Positions 26,118 to 35,889 of a stretch of DNA of 35,889 bases are shown in pieces (position 1 is the first letter of the stretch; each line of letters opens with the position of its first letter). The stretch spans positions 1-35,889 of the forward strand of contig CANGEG010000005.1 of the NCBI GenBank assembly GCA_947452725.1, given 5' to 3'. Source of the stretch: Comamonadaceae bacterium. Its GTDB lineage: Bacteria > Pseudomonadota > Gammaproteobacteria > Burkholderiales > Burkholderiaceae_C. Both the position numbers and the translations under genes were made by a program. Below the pieces are notes generated by a model. The model ran no database searches and had not been told where the DNA came from. It saw only the letters and a program-made list of their open reading frames with translations.

Positions 26118-27827
26118 TTATTCTTCCGCACCTTCCACCAAAAACCTTACACGGCGCTGGCCTTGCCATTCGTCTGCGTCCAGCCTGAAGGCCAGCTTAA
26201 CGCGGTTGGCCAAGGGCTCGGTGCGGCCAAACCAGATTCCGTCTACCGCCTGACCTTGGTGTTTGAGTTTCAAGGCCAAATGTTTTTCGCCCACCAGGCG
26301 CTGCGACACCACATCCACTTCTTCGCTGAACATAGGTGGAGCAAAGCCTTGGCCCCAGACTTCCTTGTGTAAGGTGTCCACCAAGTCTACGCGCAGGTAT
26401 TCGGGGGCCAATGGGCCATCGGTTTGAAGGCTGCGCGTGAGCGTGGCAGCATCCAGCCATTCGCTCGCCACTTGGTTGAAGGCTTCTTCAAAGACATCCA
26501 ACTGTTCTTCGGCCACGGTGCAACCGGCTGCCATGGCGTGTCCGCCAAAGCGCAACAGCACGCCGGGATGGCGTTTGGCAATCAGGTCGAGTGCATCTCG
26601 CAAATGAAAGCCAGGTATCGAGCGGCCGGAGCCTTTAAGTTCGTCTTCCTTGCCGACGGCGCTGCTGGCTGCAAACACAAAAGTGGGGCGGTGAAATTTG
26701 TCTTTGATCCGCGAGGCCACAATGCCGACCACACCTTCATGAAAGTCAGGGTCGAACACGCAAATGGCAGGTGGCGGCTCCTCGCCTTCGTCAAACAGCG
26801 ATTCGGCAATCTCCATCGCCTGTTCGCGCATATCGCCTTCGATCACGCGGCGCTCGCGGTTAATGCCGTCCAATGCCAGGGCTAACTCGGCTGCACGCAC
26901 GGCGTCGTCGGTCAGCAGGCACTCTATGCCCAGCGTCATGTCAGACAAACGGCCTGCAGCGTTGATACGCGGTCCCAGCGCAAAGCCAAAATCAAAAGTG
27001 GTGGCGCTGCCCGATTGACGACCGGCCACAGTAAATAAGGCTTTCAGTCCTGCAGGCAGTGCGCCGGCGCGAATCCTTTTTAAGCCTTGTGCTACCAGTC
27101 GGCGGTTGTTGGGATCGAGCTTGACCACATCGGCTACGGTACCTAATGCCACCAGCGGCAGCAAAGCATCCAGCTTGGGTTGCTGCTCGGGCGAGAAGGC
27201 ACCGCGTAGGCGCAACTCGGCGCGCAAAGCCAGCAGAACATAAAACATCACGCCCACACCGGCCATGGATTTGCTGGCAAAGCTGCAGCCCGGCTGGTTG
27301 GGGTTGACGATCACCTCGGCACTGGGCAACTCGGCGGCGGGCAGGTGGTGGTCGGTGACAAGCACTTTCAGGCCCAGAGCCTGCGCTTTGGCCACGCCTT
27401 CAACGCTGGCAATGCCGTTGTCCACCGTGATCAGCAGGTCCGCGCCGCTGGCGTACACGCGCTGGGCAATGGGCGCAGTCAGGCCGTAGCCGTCCACAAC
27501 TCGATCGGGCACGATGTAGCTGACCTGCGTGGCCCCCAGTAAACGCAAACCCCGGACCGCCACAGCGCAGGCGGTCGCGCCGTCGCAGTCGTAATCGGCC
27601 ACGATGCACAGGCGTTGATTGGCTTTGATCGCGTCGGCTAGCAAAGTGGCTGCGGCCTGCGCGCCCAAGAGTCCCGATGGCGGCAGCAGCTGCGCCAAGC
27701 CATCGTCCAGGTCTTCCTTGTTCAATACGCCGCGTGCGGCAAAAAGTTGGGCCAGTAGCGGGTGCACGCCGGCTTGCTCCAGGGCCCAGACGGCGCGGGG
27801 GGGGATGTCTCTAGTTAAAAGATTCAT
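26118..27827 (-). CDS. recJ: Single-stranded-DNA-specific exonuclease RecJ
   Basis: VADYDCDGATACAV, VTDHHLPA, GPRINAAGRLSDMTLGIECL, GGHAMAAGCTV. Confidence 0.96.
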   Translation of the reverse strand: MNLLTRDIPPRAVWALEQAGVHPLLAQLFAARGVLNKEDLDDGLAQLLPPSGLLGAQAAATLLADAIKANQRLCIVADYDCDGATACAVAVRGLRLLGATQVSYIVPDRVVDGYGLTAPIAQRVYASGADLLITVDNGIASVEGVAKAQALGLKVLVTDHHLPAAELPSAEVIVNPNQPGCSFASKSMAGVGVMFYVLLALRAELRLRGAFSPEQQPKLDALLPLVALGTVADVVKLDPNNRRLVAQGLKRIRAGALPAGLKALFTVAGRQSGSATTFDFGFALGPRINAAGRLSDMTLGIECLLTDDAVRAAELALALDGINRERRVIEGDMREQAMEIAESLFDEGEEPPPAICVFDPDFHEGVVGIVASRIKDKFHRPTFVFAASSAVGKEDELKGSGRSIPGFHLRDALDLIAKRHPGVLLRFGGHAMAAGCTVAEEQLDVFEEAFNQVASEWLDAATLTRSLQTDGPLAPEYLRVDLVDTLHKEVWGQGFAPPMFSEEVDVVSQRLVGEKHLALKLKHQGQAVDGIWFGRTEPLANRVKLAFRLDADEWQGQRRVRFLVEGAEE

Positions 27828-28828
27828 AGGGCTTGCAGGGCAGTGTGGACGGTCAAAGGTTTAAACAGGCGTTGGGCGCGTTGCCAAATTTGTTGTATCT
27901 GAGTTTGCGTGGTGGTTTGGTAGTGGTGCGCCGCATATTCGCTGCATAGCGTCAAAGTGATGGGGCGTGATCCCGTGCGATCGCGTAAATCAGCGCACAA
28001 GGTGGCGTCGATCTCGCGCCATGCCTGTGTCCAGGCCTGTGCGTCTTCGCGCAGGGCGGGTTCACGCAAGGCCTGAGCCATCTGGGGCGCTGGCGCCGGT
28101 TCAGATCCTAAAGGCTTGTGCGTCAAAACTCCGGCGCCGTGTACCCAAAACGAATTCACAGTCAATTGACGCTGCGTGCTGCGAGCGTCATTGACCGGGT
28201 GGTTGTACAGCAGCATTTGCATTTCGCTTTGCAAACGGCGCAGCGCTTTGGCCGAGTCACTCTTCGGTAACCATAGGTTGATGTCCATTCCGACGACCCG
28301 GTCCAGGCTGGCGCAGGCCAGGCCACGCAGCATCTCGCCTTGCACATGCCATTGGGTGGGTGCAAGGTATCGCACGGTTAAACCGTCTTCAATAAAAAAA
28401 GGCTGCATCGCTTGCAGCAGGGCTTGCGACTCGGCCTCGCTCAGTTGTAAGTGGGCAGGGTTGAGCATGACCACCTGGCCCATGCCAATTTGCCAATGGC
28501 AGGGGCTAAAGAAAGCCTGAGGCACAACGCTGGCGGCTTCGTTCGCTGCTTTATTGGTTATTGCGGCCCAGGGCCAGGCGCCCTCGTTGCCCTCAAGCGC
28601 GGGCAGTTGCAGCGCTTGAGCATAAGCCCGCTCATGCGGCATGTTCAGGCCCGGCTGATCCAGGTCTTCCACGTCCGTTGCCACCCGTGTCAAAGTGCGC
28701 AACAAGGCTTGCAAATGCGGTAATTCGAGGTTCACCAGGGCCTCCCGCAATGCGGGTGAGCGGCTTGCGGCATAGGGAATGATCAGGTGATTGGCGGCTT
28801 GCGCACCGGCAGGGAGAAAGACGGTCAT
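27824..28828 (-). CDS. Phosphoglycerate mutase-like hypothetical protein
   Basis: MTVFLPAGAQAANHLIIPYAASRSPAL...; overlaps the recJ start by 4 nt; family call by memory only. Confidence 0.5.
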   Translation of the reverse strand: MTVFLPAGAQAANHLIIPYAASRSPALREALVNLELPHLQALLRTLTRVATDVEDLDQPGLNMPHERAYAQALQLPALEGNEGAWPWAAITNKAANEAASVVPQAFFSPCHWQIGMGQVVMLNPAHLQLSEAESQALLQAMQPFFIEDGLTVRYLAPTQWHVQGEMLRGLACASLDRVVGMDINLWLPKSDSAKALRRLQSEMQMLLYNHPVNDARSTQRQLTVNSFWVHGAGVLTHKPLGSEPAPAPQMAQALREPALREDAQAWTQAWREIDATLCADLRDRTGSRPITLTLCSEYAAHHYQTTTQTQIQQIWQRAQRLFKPLTVHTALQAL

Positions 28829-28880
28829 GGGGCTATTGTCCGGGATGCCACAATCCCCACTATGGAAATGGATTGGATCG

Positions 28881-30137
28881 ATGCAAATTCCTTATGAATT
28901 GATTTTAGGCTGGCGCTACACTCGCGCCGGCCGCGCCACCCGGCGAAACGGCTTTATCTCGTTCATCTCGGGTGTGTCCATGCTGGGTATTGCGCTGGGC
29001 GTGGCGGCCTTGATCATTGTGTTGTCGGTCATGAATGGCTTTCAAAAAGAAGTGCGCGACCGCATGCTCGGCGTGGTCTCGCACATTGAGGTGTTTTCGG
29101 CCGATGGTGGCGCCTTGTCCGACTTGGCTGGAACTTTGCAAAAAGTCAAAGCCCACAGCAGCGTTCTGGCCGCCGCTCCTTTTATTTCGGCTCAGGCCTT
29201 GCTGGCCCGCGGTGAGGACATGAAGGGCGTGATGGTGCGCGGCATTGATCCGGCGCTTGAGCCTGGCGTAACCGACTTGACGCCTGGCGTGCAAACCCAG
29301 GCTCTGGCGCAGTTGCAGCCTGGTCAGTTTGGCTTGGTGCTCGGAGTGGACCTGGCGCGCATGTTGGGTGTGCGGGTGGGTGACCCGGTCACCCTGGTCA
29401 CCCCCAGCGGCCAGGTCACGCCGGCCGGCGTGGTGCCGCGTTTGAAGCAAATGACCGTGGTCGGCACCTTCAGCTCAGGTCACTACGAATACGACTCGGC
29501 GCTGGCCTTGATGCATGTGGACGATGCTGGGCGCTTGTTCCGGCTCGAAGGCCCAAGCGGCATTCGCCTTAAGTTGCGCGATTTGCACCAGGCCCGTCAA
29601 GTCGCTTACGAGCTGGCGGCGGTGCTGCCGCCCGAGTTGTTGGTGCGTGATTGGACCCAACAAAATCGTACCTGGTTTGCGGCCGTTCAGGTTGAAAAAC
29701 GCATGATGTTCATCATCCTGACTTTGATCGTGGCCGTGGCCGCTTTCAACCTGGTGAGCACCCTGGTGATGACCGTTACCGACAAGCGTGCTGACATTGC
29801 GATCTTGCGCACTCTGGGTGCCAGCCCGGCCAGCATCATGGGCGTGTTTGTCGTGCAGGGCGCCATGGTCGGGGTGATTGGCACCTTGTCGGGGCTGCTG
29901 CTGGGTTTGCTGGTTGCCTTTAATATCGACGTGATCGTGCCCGCGCTGGAAGGTCTGTTTCATGCCAGCTTTTTGCCCAAAGACATTTACTTGATCAGCC
30001 GCATGCCTAGCGAGCCGCAAAGCTCGGACATCGTGCCTATCGCACTCATATCTTTGGTGTTGGCCTTTGTTGCCACTTTGTACCCCAGCTGGCGCGCCAG
30101 TCAAGTCAATCCTGCGGAGGCGCTGCGCTATGAATGA
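28881..30137 (+). CDS. lolC: Lipoprotein-releasing ABC transporter permease LolC/LolE
   Basis: [62 protein letters not shown]-terminal [18 protein letters not shown]. Confidence 0.95.
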   Translation: MQIPYELILGWRYTRAGRATRRNGFISFISGVSMLGIALGVAALIIVLSVMNGFQKEVRDRMLGVVSHIEVFSADGGALSDLAGTLQKVKAHSSVLAAAPFISAQALLARGEDMKGVMVRGIDPALEPGVTDLTPGVQTQALAQLQPGQFGLVLGVDLARMLGVRVGDPVTLVTPSGQVTPAGVVPRLKQMTVVGTFSSGHYEYDSALALMHVDDAGRLFRLEGPSGIRLKLRDLHQARQVAYELAAVLPPELLVRDWTQQNRTWFAAVQVEKRMMFIILTLIVAVAAFNLVSTLVMTVTDKRADIAILRTLGASPASIMGVFVVQGAMVGVIGTLSGLLLGLLVAFNIDVIVPALEGLFHASFLPKDIYLISRMPSEPQSSDIVPIALISLVLAFVATLYPSWRASQVNPAEALRYE

Positions 30138-30819
30138 TATGGTTTTGCAAGCGCAAGGCTTGACCCAGCGATTTACCGAAGGTCGGCTGGATGTGACTGT
30201 GCTGCAAGGCGTGGACCTGCAGGTGCATGCGGGTGAAACTTTGGCTATTGTGGGCGCTTCCGGCTCAGGCAAAAGCACCTTACTGCATTTGCTCGGTGGC
30301 TTGGAAAAACCCACCCAAGGCACCGTGCATTTGAAAGGCCAGGCCCTTGCGCAGCTCAGCGCTGCCGAGCAAGGTCAGTGGCGCAACCGCTATCTGGGCT
30401 TTGTGTACCAATTTCACCATTTGTTGCCCGAGTTCAGCGCGCTTGATAACGTGGCCATGCCCTTGTGGATTCGCCGTATGCCGCGCGCTGAGGCCTCTGC
30501 TGCTGCCGAAATTTGGTTGACTAAGGTGGGCTTGCAAGAGCGTTTGCAGCACCGACCCGCTGAGCTCTCAGGGGGTGAGCGCCAACGCGTGGCGATCGCA
30601 CGCGCCTTGGTCACACAGCCCACTTGCGTGCTCGCTGACGAGCCTACCGGCAACCTGGACCGCAGCACAGCCGAAGGGGTGTTTGATCTGATGCTGCAAC
30701 TGGCGCGCGATGTAGGCACCGCCTTTGTGGTGGTCACACACGACACGCAACTGGCTGCGCGCTGCAGCCGTCAAGTTAAATTGGTGCAAGGGCGATTGGT
30801 GCCCGAGTCGCTGGGCTGA
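30130..30819 (+). CDS. lolD: Lipoprotein-releasing ABC transporter ATP-binding protein LolD
   Basis: [49 protein letters not shown]; start overlaps the lolC end. Confidence 0.95.
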   Translation: MNDMVLQAQGLTQRFTEGRLDVTVLQGVDLQVHAGETLAIVGASGSGKSTLLHLLGGLEKPTQGTVHLKGQALAQLSAAEQGQWRNRYLGFVYQFHHLLPEFSALDNVAMPLWIRRMPRAEASAAAEIWLTKVGLQERLQHRPAELSGGERQRVAIARALVTQPTCVLADEPTGNLDRSTAEGVFDLMLQLARDVGTAFVVVTHDTQLAARCSRQVKLVQGRLVPESLG

Positions 30820-30848
30820 ACCTTCAGCGCCATTCACCGCGACACCTC

Positions 30849-31718
30849 ATGTGGATCGACACCCATTGCCACTTGGACGCTGCTGAATTTGACGCTGACC
30901 GGGACTTGGTGCGTGAACGCGCGAGCCACGCAGACATTGGCCTGTGCGTGATCCCTGCCGTGGAACGGCGCAATTGGGCTAAGGTGCGTGAGGTGGCAAA
31001 CCGCTATGGAGATGTGTACGCCCTGGGCATCCACCCCTTGTATGTGGCCCATGCGCAGGTCGATGACCTTCACGCCTTGGATGAACTGCTGAGCGCATCC
31101 AAAGGCGATCCGCGCTTGGTGGCGGTCGGTGAAATCGGCCTTGACTATTTTGTGCCGGCACTGTGCAAGCCCGACCAGCGTGAGCGGCAATGGTGGTTTT
31201 ACACCGCGCAACTGCATCTTGCCCGCAAGCACGGTTTGCCAGTGATCTTGCACGTGCGCCGCTCAGCCGACATGTTGCTCAAAGGCCTGCGGCAAACCCA
31301 TGTCCAAGGCGGTATTGCTCACGCCTTCAATGGCAGCCTGCAGCAAGCCCAGTCTTTCACTGACCTAGGTTTTGTGCTCGGCTTTGGCGGCGCCATGACC
31401 TTTGAACGTGCGACCCAACTGAGGCACTTGGCCGCCACCTTGCCGATCTCTTCGATTGTGCTGGAGACCGATGCGCCGGATATTCCACCGCAGTGGGTGT
31501 ACCGCACGGCTGGGCAACGGGCTCAGGGGGATGTGCAGGGGCGAAATGAGCCCGCAGAACTGCCCCGCATTGCCGATGTGCTGGCTCAGTTGCGCGGCTG
31601 CTCTGCGCTCGATTTGGCTCGTGATACGTGCCGAAATGTCCGTCGCGTCCTGCCCGGGGTACTTCCGGTCGGCGACAATTGGGACCATGATTCGCAAAAT
31701 GAAACCCAAGCTCCCTGA
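30849..31718 (+). CDS. tatD: TatD family metal-dependent hydrolase
   Basis: WIDTHCHLDAAEFD, AVGEIGLDYF, LPVILHVRRS, LETDAPDIPPQW. Confidence 0.9.
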   Translation: MWIDTHCHLDAAEFDADRDLVRERASHADIGLCVIPAVERRNWAKVREVANRYGDVYALGIHPLYVAHAQVDDLHALDELLSASKGDPRLVAVGEIGLDYFVPALCKPDQRERQWWFYTAQLHLARKHGLPVILHVRRSADMLLKGLRQTHVQGGIAHAFNGSLQQAQSFTDLGFVLGFGGAMTFERATQLRHLAATLPISSIVLETDAPDIPPQWVYRTAGQRAQGDVQGRNEPAELPRIADVLAQLRGCSALDLARDTCRNVRRVLPGVLPVGDNWDHDSQNETQAP

Positions 31719-32448
31719 GGTCAATTTCTCTGAGGAAGGCAATGTTCGTTACCTGCATTTGGGCACTCCCTGGATTCAGGGCTCGATGCTGATCACCAAA
31801 CCTTTTGACATCGAGCTGGAGTATGTGCAGCGCATGATGGCCGGCTTGTTGTTCCTGAGCCCTGAGTCGGTGACCGGGGCCCATGCCATGCAACTGGGAT
31901 TAGGTGCGGCCACTTTGACTAAGTTTTGTTATCAAAAGCTCAAGATGACTTGCACCGCAATCGAGATCAATCCGGGCGTATTGCATGCTTGCCGCGGCTG
32001 GTTCAAGTTGCCACCAGATGACGAGCGCTTGCGTGTGGTGCTGGCCGATGCCGGGCAAGAGATTCAAAAGCCCGAGTGGCAGGGCACGGTTGATTTGTTG
32101 CATGTGGATTTGTATGATCACGAGGCGGCGTTACCAGTGCTTGACAGCGTGGAGTTCTACGATCACTGCCGCACTTTGCTAACTGACCAAGGCTGCATGA
32201 CGGTGAACTTGTTCGGGCGCAGCTCCAGCTACCAGCGCAGTCTGGAAAAAATGGCCCAGGTATTTCGTGAAGATGCGGTTTGGGACTTCAAACCTACACG
32301 CGAGGGCAATACGATCGTGCTGGCCCAGCGCGTTCCAAGTCGTCCAGACCGCGAGGCGTTGCAAGCGCGCGCCGAGCAAATTGAGCAACAGTACGGTTGG
32401 CCGGCCAACAAGTGGCTAAAGATGTTCAAGCCGCTGGTCAAACTCTAA
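31687..32448 (+). CDS. Spermidine synthase-like methyltransferase-fold protein
   Basis: LGLGAATLTKFCYQKLKMTCTAIEINPGVLHACRGWF, VDLLHVDLYDHEA; start overlaps tatD by about 30 nt. Confidence 0.7.
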   Translation: MIRKMKPKLPEVNFSEEGNVRYLHLGTPWIQGSMLITKPFDIELEYVQRMMAGLLFLSPESVTGAHAMQLGLGAATLTKFCYQKLKMTCTAIEINPGVLHACRGWFKLPPDDERLRVVLADAGQEIQKPEWQGTVDLLHVDLYDHEAALPVLDSVEFYDHCRTLLTDQGCMTVNLFGRSSSYQRSLEKMAQVFREDAVWDFKPTREGNTIVLAQRVPSRPDREALQARAEQIEQQYGWPANKWLKMFKPLVKL

Positions 32449-32632
32449 AAACGCCAATAAGTAACAAAGCGCTGCGATTAGGTGCTCAATACCAAGGGTT
32501 AACCACGAGATTTGAGGCGCTGCAAGCCTTGGAAGCCGTTTCGCGCCTGCGCGACATAGGTGGAACCCACATGGTCATTGCCCAATGAAGCCGCCACAAT
32601 GAGCGTACCCAAATCATTGGAGGAGCTATCTC

Positions 32633-33121
32633 GTGAATATCAAAAGTCAAAAAGACTTTTTCTCAGGGCTAATGTTTGCCGTTATCGGTGCAGCATTTGC
32701 CTATGGAGCATCAAGTTACACCATCGGCAACGGTGCGCGCATGGGCCCGGGTTATTTCCCGCTCGTGTTGGGCATTATCTTGGCCTTACTCGGCTCGGCC
32801 ATCATGTTCAAGTCGTTGGTGGTGGAAACCCCTGATGGCGAAAAAATTGGTAAATGGGCCTGGAAGCCTTTGTTCTACATCATTGCCGGCAACTTACTGT
32901 TTGGCATCTTGCTCGGCGGTTTGCCCAGCATCAAGTTGCCAGCCATGGGTTTGATTGCTGCCATTTTTGGGACCACTCTAGTGGTCAGCAAGGCCGGAGA
33001 TACTTTCGATTTGAAAGAAGTTCTGGGCTTGTCCACAGTGCTGTCAATCGGCAGTTACTTGGCTTTTGTGGTGCTGCTGAAATTGCAGTTTCCGGTTTGG
33101 CCCACTTTCATAACCGGCTGA
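32633..33121 (+). CDS. Tripartite tricarboxylate transporter TctB-family small subunit
   Basis: GTG start after GGAGGAGC; FFSGLMFAVIGAAFAYGASSYTIGNGARMGPGYFPLVLGIILALLG. Confidence 0.9.
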   Translation: MNIKSQKDFFSGLMFAVIGAAFAYGASSYTIGNGARMGPGYFPLVLGIILALLGSAIMFKSLVVETPDGEKIGKWAWKPLFYIIAGNLLFGILLGGLPSIKLPAMGLIAAIFGTTLVVSKAGDTFDLKEVLGLSTVLSIGSYLAFVVLLKLQFPVWPTFITG

Positions 33122-33134
33122 GGAGAAAAACAAG

Positions 33135-34646
33135 ATGGAACTTTTTGACAACTTAGCCATGGGTTTTGGGGTGGCATTCACCTTCCAAAACCTGATTTAC
33201 GCTTTCATTGGTTGCTTGTTGGGCACTTTGATCGGCGTCTTGCCAGGCATTGGACCTGTGGCGACCATCGCCATGCTGCTGCCTGCCACCTACGCTTTGC
33301 CCCCCGTGGCTGCGCTGATCATGTTGGCCGGTATTTACTACGGCGCCCAGTACGGTGGCTCAACCACCGCGATTTTGGTCAACTTGCCCGGTGAATCTTC
33401 ATCGGTCGTGACTGTGATCGATGGCTATCAAATGGCCCGTAAAGGCCGTGCAGGTCCCGCTTTGGCGGCGGCCGGCTTGGGTTCGTTCTTTGCCGGTTGC
33501 GTTGGCACCTTGATCTTGGCCGCATTTGCTGCGCCCTTGACCGAAGTCGCCTTCAAGTTCGGTCCGGCAGAATATTTCTCGCTCATGATTTTGGGCTTGA
33601 TCGGCGCTGTCGTGTTGGCTTCGGGCTCGTTGCTCAAAGCGGTCGCCATGATTGTTTTAGGCTTGTTGCTTGGGCTCGTCGGTACCGATGTGAACTCGGG
33701 CGTGGCACGTTTCAGCTTCGACATTCCTGAATTGACCGATGGCATTGGTTTCATCGTCATTGCCATGGGTGTGTTTGGATACGGCGAGATCATCTCCAAC
33801 CTGTCACAGCCTGAAGACGAGCGCGAAGTGTTCACAGGTAAGGTCACAGGTTTGTTTCCGACCAAAGAAGACTTTCGCAACATGATTCCGGCTGTTTTGC
33901 GTGGAACAGCCATCGGTTCTATTCTGGGCATCTTGCCTGGCGGCGGAGCCTTGTTGGCGGCTTTTGCGGCTTACACCATCGAGAAGAAAACCAAGTTGCG
34001 TCCCGGTGAAGTGCCTTTCGGTCAAGGTAACATCCGCGGCGTAGCGGCACCTGAATCGGCCAATAACGCCGGCTCGCAAACTTCCTTCATTCCATTGTTG
34101 ACCTTGGGCATCCCACCCAACGCTGTGATGGCCTTGATGGTGGGCGCGATGACGATCCACAACATTCAGCCTGGCCCTCAGGTGATGACCAGCAACCCCG
34201 AGTTGTTCTGGGGCCTGATTGCCTCGATGTGGATCGGCAACTTGATGCTGGTGATCTTGAACCTGCCGTTGATTGGCATCTGGATCAAGCTGTTGACCGT
34301 ACCTTACCGCTGGTTGTTCCCCGCCATCGTGCTGTTCTGCGCTATCGGTGTCTACTCCACAAACAACAACACCTTCGACATTTGGATGGTGGCCATGTTT
34401 GGTGTGATCGGTTACACCTTCATCAAACTGGGTGTGGAGCCTGCGCCTTTGCTGCTCGGCTTCATCTTGGGCCCGATGATGGAAGAAAATCTGCGCCGGG
34501 CACTGCTTTTGTCTCGTGGCGACTGGACCGTGTTCGTGACCCGTGGCTTGTCGGCCAGCCTGTTGGCTGCTGCACTGGTGCTGCTGATCATCGTGCTGCT
34601 GCCTGCGGTGAAATCTAAACGCGAAGAAGCTTTCGTGGAAGAGTGA
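33135..34646 (+). CDS. Tripartite tricarboxylate transporter TctA-family large permease
   Basis: GTLIGVLPGIGPVATIAMLLPATYALPPVAALIMLAGIYYGAQYGGSTTAILVNLPGESSSVVT. Confidence 0.96.
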   Translation: MELFDNLAMGFGVAFTFQNLIYAFIGCLLGTLIGVLPGIGPVATIAMLLPATYALPPVAALIMLAGIYYGAQYGGSTTAILVNLPGESSSVVTVIDGYQMARKGRAGPALAAAGLGSFFAGCVGTLILAAFAAPLTEVAFKFGPAEYFSLMILGLIGAVVLASGSLLKAVAMIVLGLLLGLVGTDVNSGVARFSFDIPELTDGIGFIVIAMGVFGYGEIISNLSQPEDEREVFTGKVTGLFPTKEDFRNMIPAVLRGTAIGSILGILPGGGALLAAFAAYTIEKKTKLRPGEVPFGQGNIRGVAAPESANNAGSQTSFIPLLTLGIPPNAVMALMVGAMTIHNIQPGPQVMTSNPELFWGLIASMWIGNLMLVILNLPLIGIWIKLLTVPYRWLFPAIVLFCAIGVYSTNNNTFDIWMVAMFGVIGYTFIKLGVEPAPLLLGFILGPMMEENLRRALLLSRGDWTVFVTRGLSASLLAAALVLLIIVLLPAVKSKREEAFVEE

Positions 34647-34669
34647 CGGTTGTCTGTCCCTCATTCAAG

Positions 34670-34692
34670 CGGCGCCCCTGGGCGCCGTTTTT
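34670..34692 (+). terminator. Rho-independent terminator after tctA
   Basis: CGGCGCC-CCTG-GGCGCCG-TTTTT. Confidence 0.85.
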
Positions 34693-34787
34693 GATGGAGG
34701 CGCTTGAAACGCCAACGCCAGTGCGGTTGCCGCGGTCGCTGTCGCTTGCGCTCTAGGCCCTGAACCAATCTCTGCCAAAATCATCGC

Positions 34788-35768
34788 ATGAAAAGACGTT
34801 CGCTTGTATTGACCTTAGCTGGCCTTATCGCCTCTTGTTTTGGAACTTTAAGCCTGGCACAGCAGGCGCCGGGCTATCCCAGCAGGCCGATTCGTTTGGT
34901 GGTGCCATTCCCGGCGGGCGGCGCGACCGACATTTTTGCGCGCACCTTGTCGCAAAAATTAGCGGAAAAAATCGGCGCATCGGTGGTGGTGGACAATAAG
35001 CCCGGCGCCGGCGGCACCTTGGGCTCAGACATGGTGGCCAAGGCCATGCCAGACGGCTATACCTTGTTGCTGGCCACCTCCAGCACGCACTCCATCGGTC
35101 CCAATCTCAACCCCAAGATGCCCTACGACGCGGTGCGCGACTTTACGCCCATCGCACAAGTGGGCTTTGCGCCTAGCATCATGCTAGTGCCTAATTCCTC
35201 GCCTGCTCACACTGTGCAAGAGTGGATTAATTACGCACGCAAAAACCCTGGTCGTTTGAACTACGCCTCAAGTGGCAACGGCACCATCGTACAACTGACG
35301 GCCGAACTCTTCAAAGCCCAGGCTGGTTTGTTTGTCGTGCACATTCCGTATAAAGGCACGGCCTTGGCCATGCCCGATCTGATCAGCGGCAAAGTGGACG
35401 TGCTCTTTGACTCCTTGCCCACCGGCTTGCCCCATGTGCGCGATGGTCGATTGCGCGCATTGGGCGTGACCACCGCACAGCGCACCCCACTGGCTCCTGG
35501 CGTTCCGGCCATTTCTGAGGTGTTGCCAGGTTATGAATCCACCACCTGGTTTGGTTTATTTGGTCCGCAAAACTTGCGCCCTGAACTGATCGGTCGCATC
35601 AATGCAGCGGCCAACCTGGCACTCAAAGACCCCGAAGTGGCCGAGAAGCTGCAAAGACTGGGCATTGAAGCTTTAGGCAGCACCCCGGCGCAATTCACCA
35701 CCATGCTGGCCGGCGAGTCGGCCAAATGGAAAAAAATCATCAACGAACGCAAAATTTCTCTGGACTAA
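34788..35768 (+). CDS. Bug/TctC-family extracytoplasmic solute-binding protein
   Basis: YPSRPIRLVVPFPAGGATDIFARTLSQKL, VVDNKPGAGGTLGSDMVAKAMPDGYTLL. Confidence 0.95.
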   Translation: MKRRSLVLTLAGLIASCFGTLSLAQQAPGYPSRPIRLVVPFPAGGATDIFARTLSQKLAEKIGASVVVDNKPGAGGTLGSDMVAKAMPDGYTLLLATSSTHSIGPNLNPKMPYDAVRDFTPIAQVGFAPSIMLVPNSSPAHTVQEWINYARKNPGRLNYASSGNGTIVQLTAELFKAQAGLFVVHIPYKGTALAMPDLISGKVDVLFDSLPTGLPHVRDGRLRALGVTTAQRTPLAPGVPAISEVLPGYESTTWFGLFGPQNLRPELIGRINAAANLALKDPEVAEKLQRLGIEALGSTPAQFTTMLAGESAKWKKIINERKISLD

Positions 35769-35774
35769 CCGAGC

Positions 35775-35889
35775 ATGACTTTTAATTTCAACGCCCCCTA
35801 CACCAGCACCCGTTTGCCGCTGTTTGCGCGCAACGTGGTCTCCACCTCGCACCCTTTGGCGGCGCAAGCCGGTTTGCGAATGATGCTCA
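35775..35889 (+). CDS. Gamma-glutamyltransferase-like protein, 5' partial
   Basis: MTFNFNAPYTSTRLPLFARNVVSTSHPLAAQAGLRMML..., typical GGT-family N-terminus; truncated by the window edge. Confidence 0.6.
   Translation, partial: MTFNFNAPYTSTRLPLFARNVVSTSHPLAAQAGLRMML

Noticed and set aside
29475-30323. 282-aa minus-strand ORF opposite lolC/lolD
   Set aside because: Antisense shadow of well-supported lolC and lolD; no family features.
33804-34664. 286-aa minus-strand ORF opposite tctA
   Set aside because: Antisense shadow of a clear TctA gene; Gln/His-rich low-complexity translation with no recognisable domain.
1-35889. CRISPR arrays, tRNA/rRNA genes, IS elements, integrases
   Set aside because: Looked for repeat-spacer periodicity, transposase or integrase motifs and tRNA-like ends; none recognised by eye.

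Overview
The window looks like a Burkholderiales (Comamonadaceae-like) chromosome segment, judged from protein content and gene order only. The flanking and right-hand parts are housekeeping: rpoH, ftsY, rsmD, coaD, recJ, lolC, lolD, tatD, then a TctBA/Bug transport region and the 5' end of a gamma-glutamyltransferase-like gene. Between rpoH and ftsY (about 1.2-18.9 kb) is an accessory catabolic cluster: a haloalkane dehalogenase, a membrane-anchored metallo-beta-lactamase-fold hydrolase, two type I sulfatases, a formylglycine-generating enzyme (FGE) with an N-terminal membrane segment and both catalytic cysteines, a tandem HCCA-isomerase/DsbA-fold protein, an SDR, a PF10118-like ferritin-fold protein, a DUF1254-like protein, an HSL-type esterase, an outer-membrane channel and two TetR regulators. 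Main findings: (1) a ~20-bp palindrome (consensus near nCAATACACAAGTGTATTGT) occurs at three promoter regions of this cluster and suggests one regulon; (2) there is a perfect CIRCE element (TTAGCACTC-N9-GAGTGCTAA) directly upstream of rpoH; (3) the FGE may act in the periplasm on membrane-anchored sulfatases; (4) combined dehalogenation and desulfation capacity suggests a halogenated/sulfated substrate, possibly algal chlorosulfolipids (speculative). No tRNA, rRNA, CRISPR or IS element was recognised. All family calls were made by eye, without database searches.
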